Shown: positions 42,528 to 52,162, counted from the stretch's first letter. The stretch: 64,000 bases of DNA from Prauserella rugosa (GCF_000719975.1 NZ_JOIJ01000006.1:1-64000), one strand, 5' to 3'. The notes: a model not told the origin generated them from the letters alone. Program-made: numbers and translations.

Positions 42528-44630
42528 ATGCCCAGTTACTACGTCGCCTCCGACATCGGGGGCACCTTCACCGACACGGTCGTGATCGACTCGGCGGGCA
42601 CGGTCGGCCGGCACAAGTCGTCCACCGTGCCCGACGATCCCGCGCACGGCGTGCTCGACACGCTGGTTCTGGCCGCCGAGGAACGCGGAGTGCCGCTCGA
42701 CCAGCTGCTCGCCGACGTCGAGGTGTTCGCGCACGGCACGACCGTCGCCACGAACGCCATGCTCGAGGGCCGGGGCTGCGCCGTCGGGCTCATTCAGACA
42801 CGGGGATTCGGCGACACCCTTCCGATCATGCGCGGGTTCAAGGCGGGCGGGCTCGACGAGGAGGAGACGAAGCGGTTCCGCACGCTGGTCAAGCAACCGG
42901 TGGTCGTCCCGCGGACGCTGACCGCGGAAGTGACCGAACGCATCGACTACGCCGGCCGCATCGTCTGCCCGCTCGACGAGGACGACGTCCGCCGCGCCGT
43001 CCGTGAGCTCGTCGAGGCCGGTGCCGAGGTGTTCGCGGTGTCACTGCTGTGGTCGTTCGCCTGCGACGTCCACGAACGCCGGGTCGCGGAGATCGTCGAG
43101 GAAGAGGTGCCGGGCGCATCGGTCACCCTGTCCTCGGAGTTCCTGCCCCGCATCGGCGAGTACGCGCGCACCCTGACCACGGCGATCAACGCCAGCCTGC
43201 GCCCGGTGCTGCGAACCTCCCTCGACTCGTTCGAATCCACGCTCAGCGAGGCGGGCCTGTCCGCCGCGCCGCTGCTGATGCAGTCCAACGGTGGACTGGC
43301 CACCTTCGGCGACGTCGAGCGCCGGGCTGCCGCGACCGTGATGTCCGGTCCGGTGGGCGGCGTCGTCGCCTCGCAAGCGCTCGGCGCTCGCGCGGGATAC
43401 CGCAACATCGTGACCACCGACATGGGCGGCACGAGCTTCGACGTGGGACTGGTGCTCGACGGGCGCCCGGTCATGTCGAACACCACGCTCATCGGCCGCG
43501 ACGAACTCGCGCTTCCGTCGGTCGCCGTCCGGGCAATCGGCGCGGGCGCAGGTTCGGTCGCGTCGGTGCGCGGCGGGGTTCTCCAGGTCGGCCCCGAGTC
43601 GGCAGGGGCACGACCGGGGCCCGCCTGCTACGGCCGCGGTGGCACCCGGCCAACCGTGGCGGACGCCGACCTCGTCCTCGGCTACCTCAACCCGGACAAC
43701 TTCCTGGGCGGCAGACTGACCCTCGACGTCGACCGGGCGCGGCGAGTCATCGACGAGCACGTCGCCCGTCCCGCCGGGTTGTCGGTCGAACAGGCCGCAG
43801 AGGGCATCAAGACCATTGTGGACGCACGCATGGCAGACCTCGTGCGCAAGGTGACCGTGGAACAGGGTTACGACCCCGGAGACTTCGCCGTGTTCGCCTA
43901 CGGCGGCGCGGGACCGCTGCACGCGTTCTCCTACGGTGCCGAACTCGGCTGCCCGCAGGTCGTCGTGCCGATCACCGCGTCGGTGCATTCGGCGTTCGGG
44001 ATCGGGTGCAGCGATCTGACGATGGTCGAGGAACTGTCCAAACCGATGCAGACCCCGCCCGGCACGACCGAGCACTCCTCGGCCCTGCCACCGGCCGAGC
44101 TCGACGCGACGTTCCGGCAGCTGGCCGAGCGGGCACGCCGCAACCTCGTCGCCGCCGGTGCGGCCGAGGACTCCGTGTCGGTCGCGAAATTCGTGGAGAT
44201 CCGCTTCCGAGCCCAGATCCACGTGTTGACCGTCCCGATCGAGGCCGAACGGATCACCGCCGCGGACGTGGACGCCATGGTGGACCGGTTCGTCGACATC
44301 TACGAGGGCCGGTTCGGCAAGGGCGCCGCCTTCCTCGACGGCGGGGTGGAGATCACGACCTTCCGGGTCGTCGCGACCAGCCCGGTGCCGCGCACGGAGT
44401 TCGACGGCAGCACGCTCGGGTCCGCGGCGCCCGCCCGGCCGGACCGCCGGCAGGTCTTCTCCGGCGGTACGTGGCGCGAGGCGGCGGTCTACCGGGCTGA
44501 CCACCTTCACGAGGGCCTCGCCATCGACGGCCTGGCAATCGTGGAACTGCCCGACACGACCGTGGTGGTCGGCCCCGACCAGACCGCAGGCGTGGACGGT
44601 CTCGGCAACATCGTCATCGAGAACCGCTGA
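42528..44630 (+). CDS. hydantoinase/oxoprolinase A-type subunit (HyuA family)
   Basis: The 700-residue protein has the ASKHA ATPase start ASDIGGTFTDTVV, the second phosphate motif VTTDMGGTSFDVGLV near residue 300 and GGAGPLHAFSYGAELG near 460. Members are ATP-dependent amidohydrolases (5-oxoprolinase, N-methylhydantoinase, caprolactamase) or carboxylases (acetone, acetophenone). It forms the ATP-using half of a complex with the next gene, 17 bases downstream. The substrate is unknown. Confidence 0.92.
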   Translation: MPSYYVASDIGGTFTDTVVIDSAGTVGRHKSSTVPDDPAHGVLDTLVLAAEERGVPLDQLLADVEVFAHGTTVATNAMLEGRGCAVGLIQTRGFGDTLPIMRGFKAGGLDEEETKRFRTLVKQPVVVPRTLTAEVTERIDYAGRIVCPLDEDDVRRAVRELVEAGAEVFAVSLLWSFACDVHERRVAEIVEEEVPGASVTLSSEFLPRIGEYARTLTTAINASLRPVLRTSLDSFESTLSEAGLSAAPLLMQSNGGLATFGDVERRAAATVMSGPVGGVVASQALGARAGYRNIVTTDMGGTSFDVGLVLDGRPVMSNTTLIGRDELALPSVAVRAIGAGAGSVASVRGGVLQVGPESAGARPGPACYGRGGTRPTVADADLVLGYLNPDNFLGGRLTLDVDRARRVIDEHVARPAGLSVEQAAEGIKTIVDARMADLVRKVTVEQGYDPGDFAVFAYGGAGPLHAFSYGAELGCPQVVVPITASVHSAFGIGCSDLTMVEELSKPMQTPPGTTEHSSALPPAELDATFRQLAERARRNLVAAGAAEDSVSVAKFVEIRFRAQIHVLTVPIEAERITAADVDAMVDRFVDIYEGRFGKGAAFLDGGVEITTFRVVATSPVPRTEFDGSTLGSAAPARPDRRQVFSGGTWREAAVYRADHLHEGLAIDGLAIVELPDTTVVVGPDQTAGVDGLGNIVIENR

Positions 44631-44647
44631 CCGGGAAGGAGATCCCC

Positions 44648-46819
44648 ATGACCACCACCGTCGACCCGGTCGTCTACGAGGTCATCCGGCACAAGCTCTG
44701 GTCCATCAACTCCGAGGGCGCCACCACGGTCGAACACGTCTCGGGTTCGCCCGTCGTGCACGCGACCGACTACAACTTCGGCATCTACACCGCCGCGGGT
44801 GAGATGGCGATCATCGGCACCTATCTGCTCACGCCGATCTACACCGGCGCGATGGCGATCGAGGTCTTCCTCGACCGGTACGACGACATCGAGCCGGGTG
44901 ACGTCTTCATCATCAACGACCCGTACCTCGCCGCCATGCACCAGAACGACGTGCAGTTCTGCAAACCGGTGTTCCGCGACGGCGAGATCGTCGCCTGGCT
45001 CGGCTGCATGGCCCACCAGGTGGACCTCGGCGGCATGGACCCGGGCAGCTGGTGCACCACGGCGACGGACGTCTTCCAGGAGGGCATGCGCATACCGCCG
45101 GGACGGATCGTGCGCAAGGACGTGGTCAACCAGGAACTGTGGGACACGATCGTCTGCAACTCCCGCATGCACGACACGGTGGCAAACGACTTCCGCGCGT
45201 TCCTCGCCGGACTGCGCGTGGCCGAGCAACGTTTCCACGAGCTCTGCGATCGCTACGGTGCGGACGCGGTGCGGGCCACGATGGCGCGAACGCTCGACAA
45301 CTCCGAGGCCGAACTCAGGGAGATGCTCCGCACGCTGCCGGACGGCGTCTACGAGCACACGTCCTATCTGGACCGCCCGGACGGCAGTGGCCGACCCGGT
45401 GACGACGGCATCGAGCTGCTCCAGGTGCCCTGCCGGCTCGAGAAGACCGGCGACCGGATCGTGTTCGACTTCTCCGGGGCGAGTCCGCAGTCACCCGCCT
45501 ATGGGATGACGACACGCGGCGGCCTGCTCGGCGCGGTGGCGACGCTGATGCTGTGCACGTTCGGCTCGGACATTCCGTGGAACCACGGACTGATGCGGCC
45601 GGTGGAGGTCTCCGCGCCCGACGGCCTGTGCGTCACCGCGGTCGAGCCCATGCCCGTCTCGGGTGGAGCGGCCGGCGCCAACTGGACGGCGACCTGTTCT
45701 GCGGGCGGAGCGATCGCGAAGATGCTCTCGTTCTCCGAGACCTACGAGAGCTATGCGTTCGGCCCGTCGGACGGTTCGTGGCAGCTCAGCCAGTTCGGTG
45801 GCATCGACCAGCACGGCGAACCGTTCGCCTCGATGTACATGGACTCCCTCCTGTGGGGAGGCCCCGCCTTCTCGTTCCGGGACGGGGTGGACGCCGGCGG
45901 TGCCATGGTGATCCTCGCGGGCGGTGCCGGCGACGTCGAGCAGCAGGAGATGCGCCACCCCCTGCTGTACCTGTGGCGACGCATCGTTCCCGATTCGGGC
46001 GGTGCAGGCCGGTTCCGGGGCGGCAACGGCGTCCAGTTCGCGATGACGCCGATCGACACCGAGGAGGTCACCGGTATCCTCGGCACCCACGGCGTCACGC
46101 TACCCAACCGCACCGGCCTGTTCGGCGGTCTTCCCGGTTCCTGCGCCCGGTTCGAGCGGGTGACGGGCGCGGCGCCGCTGGAACGGTTCGGCGCTGGCAA
46201 CGCGATCGGCCGGCTCTCGGAACTCGACGGCGAGCATCAGGTCCTGCCTGGTGTCTCACCGGCGGCCCGGATCGCCCGCGGCGACGTGTTCGAGTGCACC
46301 GTCCAGAACGGAGGCGGGTACGGCGATCCGATCCTGCGCGAGCCGGAACGCGTCGCAGCCGATGTCGAATCCGGTGCGGTGACCGCGGAGGCCGCCGAGC
46401 GGATCTACGGGGTCGTCGTCCGCGGCGGAGTCGCCGACGAGACCGCGACCCGGGACCGCCGGGAGCGCATCCGCGCCTCGCGCCGCAGCCGGATGACCGT
46501 GCCGGAACGGCCCGCCCACTCCACCGCGACCGGCGAACCGACCGGCATCTGGGGCGCCTCCCTCACGACGCGCGCTGACGGCGACTCCGTCGTCGGGGCC
46601 TGCCGGCACTGCGGCACGGTGCTCGGCGAGTTGGGCCACGGCTGGGAATCGGTCGCAGGCCGGGTGCGTCTCGACGGCAACGATCTCGGTGCCCACGTCG
46701 CCGTGCACGACACGCTCGACGTGATCGCCTACGTCTGCCCGCACTGCGTGACAGCCCTGTGGGTCGACGTGGAACCCTCCCAGGGCAAGACGTGGCGTGA
46801 CTTCGCACTGCGCGCCTGA
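44648..46819 (+). CDS. hydantoinase/carboxylase B-type subunit with C-terminal Cys4 module
   Basis: The 723-residue protein starts VDPVVYEVIRHKLWSINSEG and contains FIINDPYLAAMHQNDVQFCK, the HyuB core. After the usual end near residue 570 there is an extra segment with C652-R-H-C655 and C697-P-H-C700. This is a zinc-ribbon-like pair reminiscent of the gamma subunit of acetone/acetophenone carboxylases. That fusion favours a carboxylase-type reaction over simple amide hydrolysis, but this is inference. GGAAGGAG precedes the ATG. Confidence 0.9.
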   Translation: MTTTVDPVVYEVIRHKLWSINSEGATTVEHVSGSPVVHATDYNFGIYTAAGEMAIIGTYLLTPIYTGAMAIEVFLDRYDDIEPGDVFIINDPYLAAMHQNDVQFCKPVFRDGEIVAWLGCMAHQVDLGGMDPGSWCTTATDVFQEGMRIPPGRIVRKDVVNQELWDTIVCNSRMHDTVANDFRAFLAGLRVAEQRFHELCDRYGADAVRATMARTLDNSEAELREMLRTLPDGVYEHTSYLDRPDGSGRPGDDGIELLQVPCRLEKTGDRIVFDFSGASPQSPAYGMTTRGGLLGAVATLMLCTFGSDIPWNHGLMRPVEVSAPDGLCVTAVEPMPVSGGAAGANWTATCSAGGAIAKMLSFSETYESYAFGPSDGSWQLSQFGGIDQHGEPFASMYMDSLLWGGPAFSFRDGVDAGGAMVILAGGAGDVEQQEMRHPLLYLWRRIVPDSGGAGRFRGGNGVQFAMTPIDTEEVTGILGTHGVTLPNRTGLFGGLPGSCARFERVTGAAPLERFGAGNAIGRLSELDGEHQVLPGVSPAARIARGDVFECTVQNGGGYGDPILREPERVAADVESGAVTAEAAERIYGVVVRGGVADETATRDRRERIRASRRSRMTVPERPAHSTATGEPTGIWGASLTTRADGDSVVGACRHCGTVLGELGHGWESVAGRVRLDGNDLGAHVAVHDTLDVIAYVCPHCVTALWVDVEPSQGKTWRDFALRA

Positions 46820-46857
46820 CGGCCCCTGCCCCTCACCCACGGCACGGCAAACGACAA

Positions 46858-46932
46858 CGACACCGCAACCCCCGACACCGCAACCCCCGACACCGCAATC
46901 CACGACACGGCAATCCACGACACGGCCACCGG
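46858..46932. repeat. 15-bp direct tandem repeat, 5 units
   Basis: Five units of CGACACCGCAACCCC type run from 46858 to 46932. The first two are identical, and later ones drift to CGACACGGCAATCCA. They fill half of the 161-base gap between the HyuB and dehydrogenase genes. A 15-bp unit keeps any reading frame, but no gene covers it. Confidence 0.9.
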
Positions 46933-46980
46933 CCGTGCCGGCCCGACCGTGCGGGCCGGCGAGTGAGGAGTACACGACGC

Positions 46981-48126
46981 ATGCGCAGCTATCGGCTCGC
47001 GGTCATCGCTGGGGACGGCATCGGTCCGGACGTGACAGCGGCCGCCCTGGCCGGTGTGGAGGCGGTCTCCCGGCGGTTCGGGTTCACGGTCGAGACGACC
47101 GACGTCGACCTGGGCGCCGAGGCCTACCTGCGCACCGGCGAAGTCCTCGACGAGGCCAGCCAGTCGACCCTGGCCGAGCACGATGCGATCCTGCTCGGTG
47201 CCGTGGGCGATCCCCGGGTGCCGCCGGGTGTGCTGGAGCGCGGGCTGATCGTCGCGTTGCGGATCGCGTTCGCGCAGTCGGTGAACATCCGGCCCGTCCG
47301 GCTCTATCCCGGGGTGCCGAGTCCGGTTGCCGGGGTGCACCCCGGCAACTGCGACCTGGTGATCGTGCGTGAAAACACCGAGGGGCTGTACGCAGGCGGC
47401 GGCGGGCTCACCCATCCCGGGACGCCGCAAGCCGTCGCCCTGCAGAACTCCGTCACCACGGCGGCGGCCACCACCGAGGCCGTCGAGTTCTCCTTCCGGC
47501 TGGCCGCCGCGCGGCGCGGACGCCTCACGCTCTGCCACAAGACGAACATCCTGACCCACGCCGGCCGGCTCTGGCAGGAGGTCGTCGACGAGGTCGGCGC
47601 CCGCTACCCGCAGGTGGAACGCGACTACGTGCACGTGGACGCGATGTGCCAGCACCTTCCGCTGGATCCGGGCCGATTCGACGTGGTGGTCACCGACAAC
47701 CTGTTCGGCGACATCATCAGCGACCTCGGCGCCACCATCCAAGGTGGACTCGGTGTGGCGGCCAGCGCCAACCACAATCCCCGCGGCAGCGCGCCCAGCA
47801 TGTACGAACCGGTCCACGGATCGGCCCCGGACATCGCAGGCACCGGTACGGCGAACCCCGCTGCGGCCACGCTGTCGGCCGCGCTGTGCCTGGCCGGGCT
47901 CGGCGAGCACGACGCCGCGGTCACCCTCGAGGCGGCGACCGCCTCGGTGCTCGCGGAGCTGCCTGCCCTCGCGGGTACGGCGATGGGGGCGAGGACCGGC
48001 GAACTCGGCGAGCGCATCGCCGCACGCGCGGCCGACATCGACGCGGCGGTCGTCGCCGACCCGGCGGGCTCACTGCTGAGCGCGCTGGCCGGGCTCGCCC
48101 CGGCTCCGGCGGAGGCGCGTGGATGA
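46981..48126 (+). CDS. isopropylmalate/tartrate dehydrogenase-like enzyme
   Basis: The 381-residue protein starts YRLAVIAGDGIGPDVTAAAL. It has the substrate region LVIVRENTEGLYAG, Lys in LCHKTNILTHAG, and the metal Asp in VVTDNLFGDIISDLGATIQG, followed by the NAD motif EPVHGSAPDIAGTGTANPAA. These fit the beta-decarboxylating dehydrogenases (LeuB, tartrate or D-malate dehydrogenase). The catabolic context and lack of leuCD argue against leucine synthesis. Its stop overlaps the next gene (ATGA). Confidence 0.88.
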   Translation: MRSYRLAVIAGDGIGPDVTAAALAGVEAVSRRFGFTVETTDVDLGAEAYLRTGEVLDEASQSTLAEHDAILLGAVGDPRVPPGVLERGLIVALRIAFAQSVNIRPVRLYPGVPSPVAGVHPGNCDLVIVRENTEGLYAGGGGLTHPGTPQAVALQNSVTTAAATTEAVEFSFRLAAARRGRLTLCHKTNILTHAGRLWQEVVDEVGARYPQVERDYVHVDAMCQHLPLDPGRFDVVVTDNLFGDIISDLGATIQGGLGVAASANHNPRGSAPSMYEPVHGSAPDIAGTGTANPAAATLSAALCLAGLGEHDAAVTLEAATASVLAELPALAGTAMGARTGELGERIAARAADIDAAVVADPAGSLLSALAGLAPAPAEARG

Positions 48127-48893
48127 CGGCTCGTCGGGACACGTCCGGGCAGCGCCTGTTCCAGCGCATCGTCGACTACGTGCAGGACGGCGTCGCCTCC
48201 GGAGCACTGCGGCCGGGCGACCGGCTGCCCAGCGAACGCGAACTCGTCGAGCGGTTCGGCATCGGCAGGGCATCGGTACGGGAAGGCCTGCGGGTGCTCG
48301 AGAACATGGACCTCATCCGCTCGAGTCCGCGCGATCCACGCGGTCCGCTCGTGTTGCCGGTGTCGGTGGAGCCGATGCGCCGTTCGGTCGCGCTGCTGAC
48401 CTCGGGCGGCGGGATGGAGTTGGCCGAACTCGTGCAGTTCCGCATGATCGCCGATGCGTCGGCGAACCTGCTGGCCGCCTCCCGCAGAACCGACGACCAA
48501 CTCGTGGCGCTGGAACGCAACATGGCCAGGATGCGCGCCTGCATGAACCGCGGCTACGCCGAGTTCAGCCGCGCCGACCTGGAATTCCACGAACTGATCG
48601 CCGAAGCGGGCGGTAACCGGGTCGTCCAGGTGTACGGCGACGTCATCCGCGAGGCGATCCTCGACCTCATCACCAGGACCGTCCTCGACGCCGACGACCA
48701 GACCGCGCTCATGCTGCAGTCGCTGCGCCACCACCGCGACGTGTTCACGGCGATCTCCGACCGCGACGGTTTGGCCGCCTCCCGCCTGGCCCGCCAGAGC
48801 CTCTACGCCTACTACGCCGAGTACGTCTCTCCCGCCGATCGCGCGATCATGGCCGATCTCGTCCGCGAGTGCGGCGGCACCGTCAGCGACTGA
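48123..48893 (+). CDS. GntR/FadR-type regulator with FCD domain
   Basis: The 256-residue protein has a winged helix (FQRIVDYVQDGVASGALRPG, LPSERELVERFGIGRASVRE, GLRVLENMDLIRSS) and an FCD domain (ELVQFRMIADASANLL, ADLEFHELIAEAGGNRVV). It is the second GntR protein of this island. It overlaps the dehydrogenase stop by 4 bases, so its level follows that of the pathway enzyme. Confidence 0.92.
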   Translation: MTARRDTSGQRLFQRIVDYVQDGVASGALRPGDRLPSERELVERFGIGRASVREGLRVLENMDLIRSSPRDPRGPLVLPVSVEPMRRSVALLTSGGGMELAELVQFRMIADASANLLAASRRTDDQLVALERNMARMRACMNRGYAEFSRADLEFHELIAEAGGNRVVQVYGDVIREAILDLITRTVLDADDQTALMLQSLRHHRDVFTAISDRDGLAASRLARQSLYAYYAEYVSPADRAIMADLVRECGGTVSD

Positions 48894-48992
48894 GCACGGC
48901 CGCGTGTCCGGTTGCTCCGGCCGTGCCCGGATTCCCACCCACCGGCCCGACAGCCGGGATTGACACACGGGCCGCCGGGTTACACCACCGGC

Positions 48993-50504
48993 ATGCACGA
49001 TCACGGCAACGCGCGTTCCGGCGAGCACACCCGCGACCACGCGCGACACGGAAACAGGCGACACGGCGGCGGGGCGGAACGCATCACGGTGATCCGCCCT
49101 TCCCGCCTCAAACGCACGATCTCCGGAACCGCCGTCGGCAACATGATGGAGTGGTACGACTTCGGCATCTTCGCGTTCCTGGTCCCGACCATCAGCCAGG
49201 TCTTCTTCGCAGGCCAGGGTTCGGGGTCGGTGGTCGCCACCTTCACCATGTTCGCCGCCGCCTTCGTCGCCCGGCCGATCGGGGGCATGATCTTCGGCCC
49301 GCTCGGCGACCGGCTCGGCCGCAGGCGTGTCCTGGCCATCACGATGATCACGATGGCGTGCGGAACGCTCGGCATCGGACTGATCCCCAGCTACGAAGCC
49401 ATCGGTTTCTGGTCCCCGCTCCTGCTGTTGCTCGGCCGCCTGGTGCAAGGCTTCTCCACCGGCGGGGAGTACGCCGGTGCGATGACCTACCTGGGCGAGC
49501 ACTCCCCCGACACCCGCCGCGGGTTCCTGACCAGCTGGTTGGAGTTCGGCACGCTCAGCGGCTACGTGCTGGGCGCGGCGGTCGCGACCACCGTCACCAC
49601 CGTCGTACCCGAGCAGGCTCTGCTGTCGTGGGGTTGGCGCATCCCGTTCCTGGTGGCCGGCCCGCTGGGCCTGATCGGCCTCTACGTCCGAACGCGACTC
49701 GAGGAGTCCCCCGCCTTCGAACAGCAGACAGGGCGACACGACACCTCGGAGGGAGACCGCCGCGCCGGAGACACCGGTTCCGAGTCCAGCGCACCGGATT
49801 CGTCCGAACCGCCCCGTCGCTCGGTGCGGGAACAGTTCCGTGACACGGTGATCAAGCCGTGGCGGCCACTGCTGGTCTGCATCGGACTCGTGGTGACCTA
49901 CAACGTCGTCAACTACACGCTTACGCAGTACTTCCCGACGTATCTGTCCGAAGAGGTCGGACTGCCGGCCACGCCCGCGCTGCTGATCGTGCTGGGCGTC
50001 ATGGTCGTGCTGATCGCGATCATCCCGTTCGGCGGCCGGCTCTCGGACCGCATCGGCAGGAATCCGATCCTCTACACCGGCTGCGGACTCGTCGTGGTGG
50101 CCAGCGTGCCGGCGTTCCTACTGGTCAACGCGGGCGGCTACCTGGCGGCGTTCGCCGGCACCCTGCTCATCGGGCTGACGCTGCTGTGCTTCAACAGCAC
50201 GCTGCCCTCGACCCTGCCTGCGCTGTTCCCGGTCGACGTGCGGTACGGCACGCTCGCGATCGCCTACAACGTCGCGACGTCCGTGTTCGGCGGTACGACC
50301 CCGCTCATCGCCTCGTCCCTGGTGGCCGGAACGGGAAACCCGATCGTGCCCGCCTTCCTGCTCATCGCCGCCGGCATCATCGGCGCGATCAGTGTGGTGT
50401 TCACCCGCGAGAAGGCACGCCGACCGCTGCCCGGTTCCCCTCCGTCGGCCGCGAACGAGGAGGAGGCCCGGCAGCTCGCCGAGGAACGCAGGAGCGCGGA
50501 CTGA
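48993..50504 (+). CDS. MFS transporter, metabolite:H+ symporter (MHS) family
   Basis: The 503-residue protein has 12 predicted membrane segments and the MHS start GNMMEWYDFGIFAFLVP. The loop motif GDRLGRRRVL appears after helix 2. QGFSTGGEYAGAMTYLGEHS is the family signature; GRLSDRIGRNP is the second-half repeat. Relatives import carboxylates such as citrate, ketoglutarate or shikimate, so it probably brings in the acid handled by the hydantoinase-like complex. The first 35 residues are His/Arg-rich. Confidence 0.92.
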   Translation: MHDHGNARSGEHTRDHARHGNRRHGGGAERITVIRPSRLKRTISGTAVGNMMEWYDFGIFAFLVPTISQVFFAGQGSGSVVATFTMFAAAFVARPIGGMIFGPLGDRLGRRRVLAITMITMACGTLGIGLIPSYEAIGFWSPLLLLLGRLVQGFSTGGEYAGAMTYLGEHSPDTRRGFLTSWLEFGTLSGYVLGAAVATTVTTVVPEQALLSWGWRIPFLVAGPLGLIGLYVRTRLEESPAFEQQTGRHDTSEGDRRAGDTGSESSAPDSSEPPRRSVREQFRDTVIKPWRPLLVCIGLVVTYNVVNYTLTQYFPTYLSEEVGLPATPALLIVLGVMVVLIAIIPFGGRLSDRIGRNPILYTGCGLVVVASVPAFLLVNAGGYLAAFAGTLLIGLTLLCFNSTLPSTLPALFPVDVRYGTLAIAYNVATSVFGGTTPLIASSLVAGTGNPIVPAFLLIAAGIIGAISVVFTREKARRPLPGSPPSAANEEEARQLAEERRSAD

Positions 50505-50511
50505 CCGGCGG

Positions 50512-50550
50512 CCGGTCGTCCCGGCGGCCTCGCACCCCCGGGACGACCGG
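50512..50550. terminator. bidirectional terminator
   Basis: A perfect 13-bp inverted repeat (50512-50524 and 50538-50550, CCGGTCGTCCCGG and its complement) with a 13-base loop. It lies 8 bases after the transporter stop and 18 bases beyond the converging oxidoreductase stop. Confidence 0.85.
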
Positions 50551-50567
50551 CACGTCACAGCGGTGGC

Positions 50568-52091
50568 TCAGGGCTCCCGCGAGACGCCCTGCTGCCCACG
50601 CTCACCCGCGTCCGCACCACCGGACGCGGCACGCCGGGATTCGGCGCCACCGGGGTCCGCACCACCACCGGAACCGGCGTCGCCGGACTCCGTGTCGCCG
50701 GACTCGGTATCACGGCTGCCGGTGTCCCCGGACTCCGTGCCGGCCGAATCCGTGTCCTCGCCTGCCGTACCGCGACCCTGCTCCGGCACGGGCAGTTCCG
50801 GCAGTTCGGGCGACGAGCTGTCCAGGGGCACGGCGGGCGACCGCACGAGTCCCAATTGGACCAGCTCACGGCTCACCGTCGCGTGCAACGCCCAGTCGGC
50901 CACCACGCGCGCCCGGTTCGACGGCATGGCCAGCAGGTGGTAGGCGCGGGTCACCAGCTTCGCCGGCCACCCGGACAACGGGATGTGCAGCGGATTCGCC
51001 GCCGCGCGACCGGCACCGAGGTCGACCACGAAGCCCAGATCACGATGGCGGTACCGCGTCAACGGCCTGTCGTGCAGCGACGCGACCACGTTGCGCGCGG
51101 CCAGCGTGCCCTGCCGCACGGCGTGCTGCGCGGTCATCGCCGTCGGCTCGCCCGCATTGCGGTGATCGGGCACAGCGGCGGCGTCGCCACAGGCGAACAC
51201 CTCGGGCGCGCCCGGAACCTGGAGCTGGTCGGTCACGGCCAGCCTGCCCTGGCGGGTGTCCATGCCGAGCGCCTCCACGAGCGGGTCGGGACGCACACCG
51301 ACGCACCAGATCAGCGACCGGGTGGGCACGGTGCGGCCGCCGTCGAGCGTCACGCCGGTCTCGGTGGCCTCGTCGATGGAGGTCTCGGTGAGCACCTCGA
51401 CGCCCCGTTCGGTCAGCACGTCGTGCGCGGTCCTGGACAGCCGTTCGTCGAGACCGGGCAGCACGCGGGGCGCGACGTCGAGCAGCAGCCAGCGCATCGG
51501 CTGATCACGCAGCTCGGGATGCCGCCGCGCCAGCATGGCCGTGAACGCGGGGCCCTGTGCGGCCACCTCCGTACCGGTGTAGCCCGCTCCGACGACGACG
51601 AACGTGCACCGTGCGTCGCGTTCGACCTGGTCCTCGGTGGCCGCGGCCAGTTCGACCTGGCGCGTCACGTGGTCCCGGAAGTACAACGCCTCCGGCAGAC
51701 CACGAAAGCCGTGTCCGTGCGTGGCCACACCGGGGATGGGCAACAGCTTGTTGACACTGCCGACCGCCAGGATGATCCGGTCGTAGGACAGCGAACCGTC
51801 CCGGCCCTCCGGGTCGGTGTAGCGCACGAGCCGTGCCCGCGCGTCGACCTCGGTGACCTCGCCCGGCACGAACCGCACGTCCGGCAACGTGCCCGGCAGG
51901 GACACGGCGACCGAACGGGGATCGAGGATCCCGGCGGCGACCTCCGGCAGCAACGGCAGGTACAGGAAGTAGTCGGTCGGGTTGATCAGGACGATCTCGG
52001 CCTCGGCGGGGTCCAGGCGTGTCCGCAGTTCCGCGGCGGCGTGATAGCCGGCGAACCCACCACCGACGACCAGCACGCGATGACGGTGCAC
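50568..52091 (-). CDS. NDH-2-like FAD-dependent NAD(P)H dehydrogenase
   Basis: The 507-residue protein has the FAD motif VLVVGGGFAGYHAAAELRTR, the NAD motif FVVVGAGYTGTEVAAQG and the FAD-closing EVFACGDAAAVPD. These fit type II NADH dehydrogenases of the respiratory chain. The C-terminal 75 residues are low complexity with repeated Ser-Gly-Asp-Thr-Glu units and are unlikely to belong to the fold. The GTG at 52089-52091 starts directly before the FAD motif. Confidence 0.88.
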   Translation of the reverse strand: MHRHRVLVVGGGFAGYHAAAELRTRLDPAEAEIVLINPTDYFLYLPLLPEVAAGILDPRSVAVSLPGTLPDVRFVPGEVTEVDARARLVRYTDPEGRDGSLSYDRIILAVGSVNKLLPIPGVATHGHGFRGLPEALYFRDHVTRQVELAAATEDQVERDARCTFVVVGAGYTGTEVAAQGPAFTAMLARRHPELRDQPMRWLLLDVAPRVLPGLDERLSRTAHDVLTERGVEVLTETSIDEATETGVTLDGGRTVPTRSLIWCVGVRPDPLVEALGMDTRQGRLAVTDQLQVPGAPEVFACGDAAAVPDHRNAGEPTAMTAQHAVRQGTLAARNVVASLHDRPLTRYRHRDLGFVVDLGAGRAAANPLHIPLSGWPAKLVTRAYHLLAMPSNRARVVADWALHATVSRELVQLGLVRSPAVPLDSSSPELPELPVPEQGRGTAGEDTDSAGTESGDTGSRDTESGDTESGDAGSGGGADPGGAESRRAASGGADAGERGQQGVSREP

Positions 52092-52162
52092 GATGCCTCC
52101 TCACACGACGGGATCTCGCGGCTGCCCGAACACGCCGGGAACGAAACCCGCCCAGGCAAGGC

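Noticed and set aside
46981..48126. leuB for leucine synthesis
   Set aside because: Family match is real, but there are no leuC/leuD neighbours and the gene sits in a catabolic operon with a GntR regulator; tartrate/malate-type activity is more likely.
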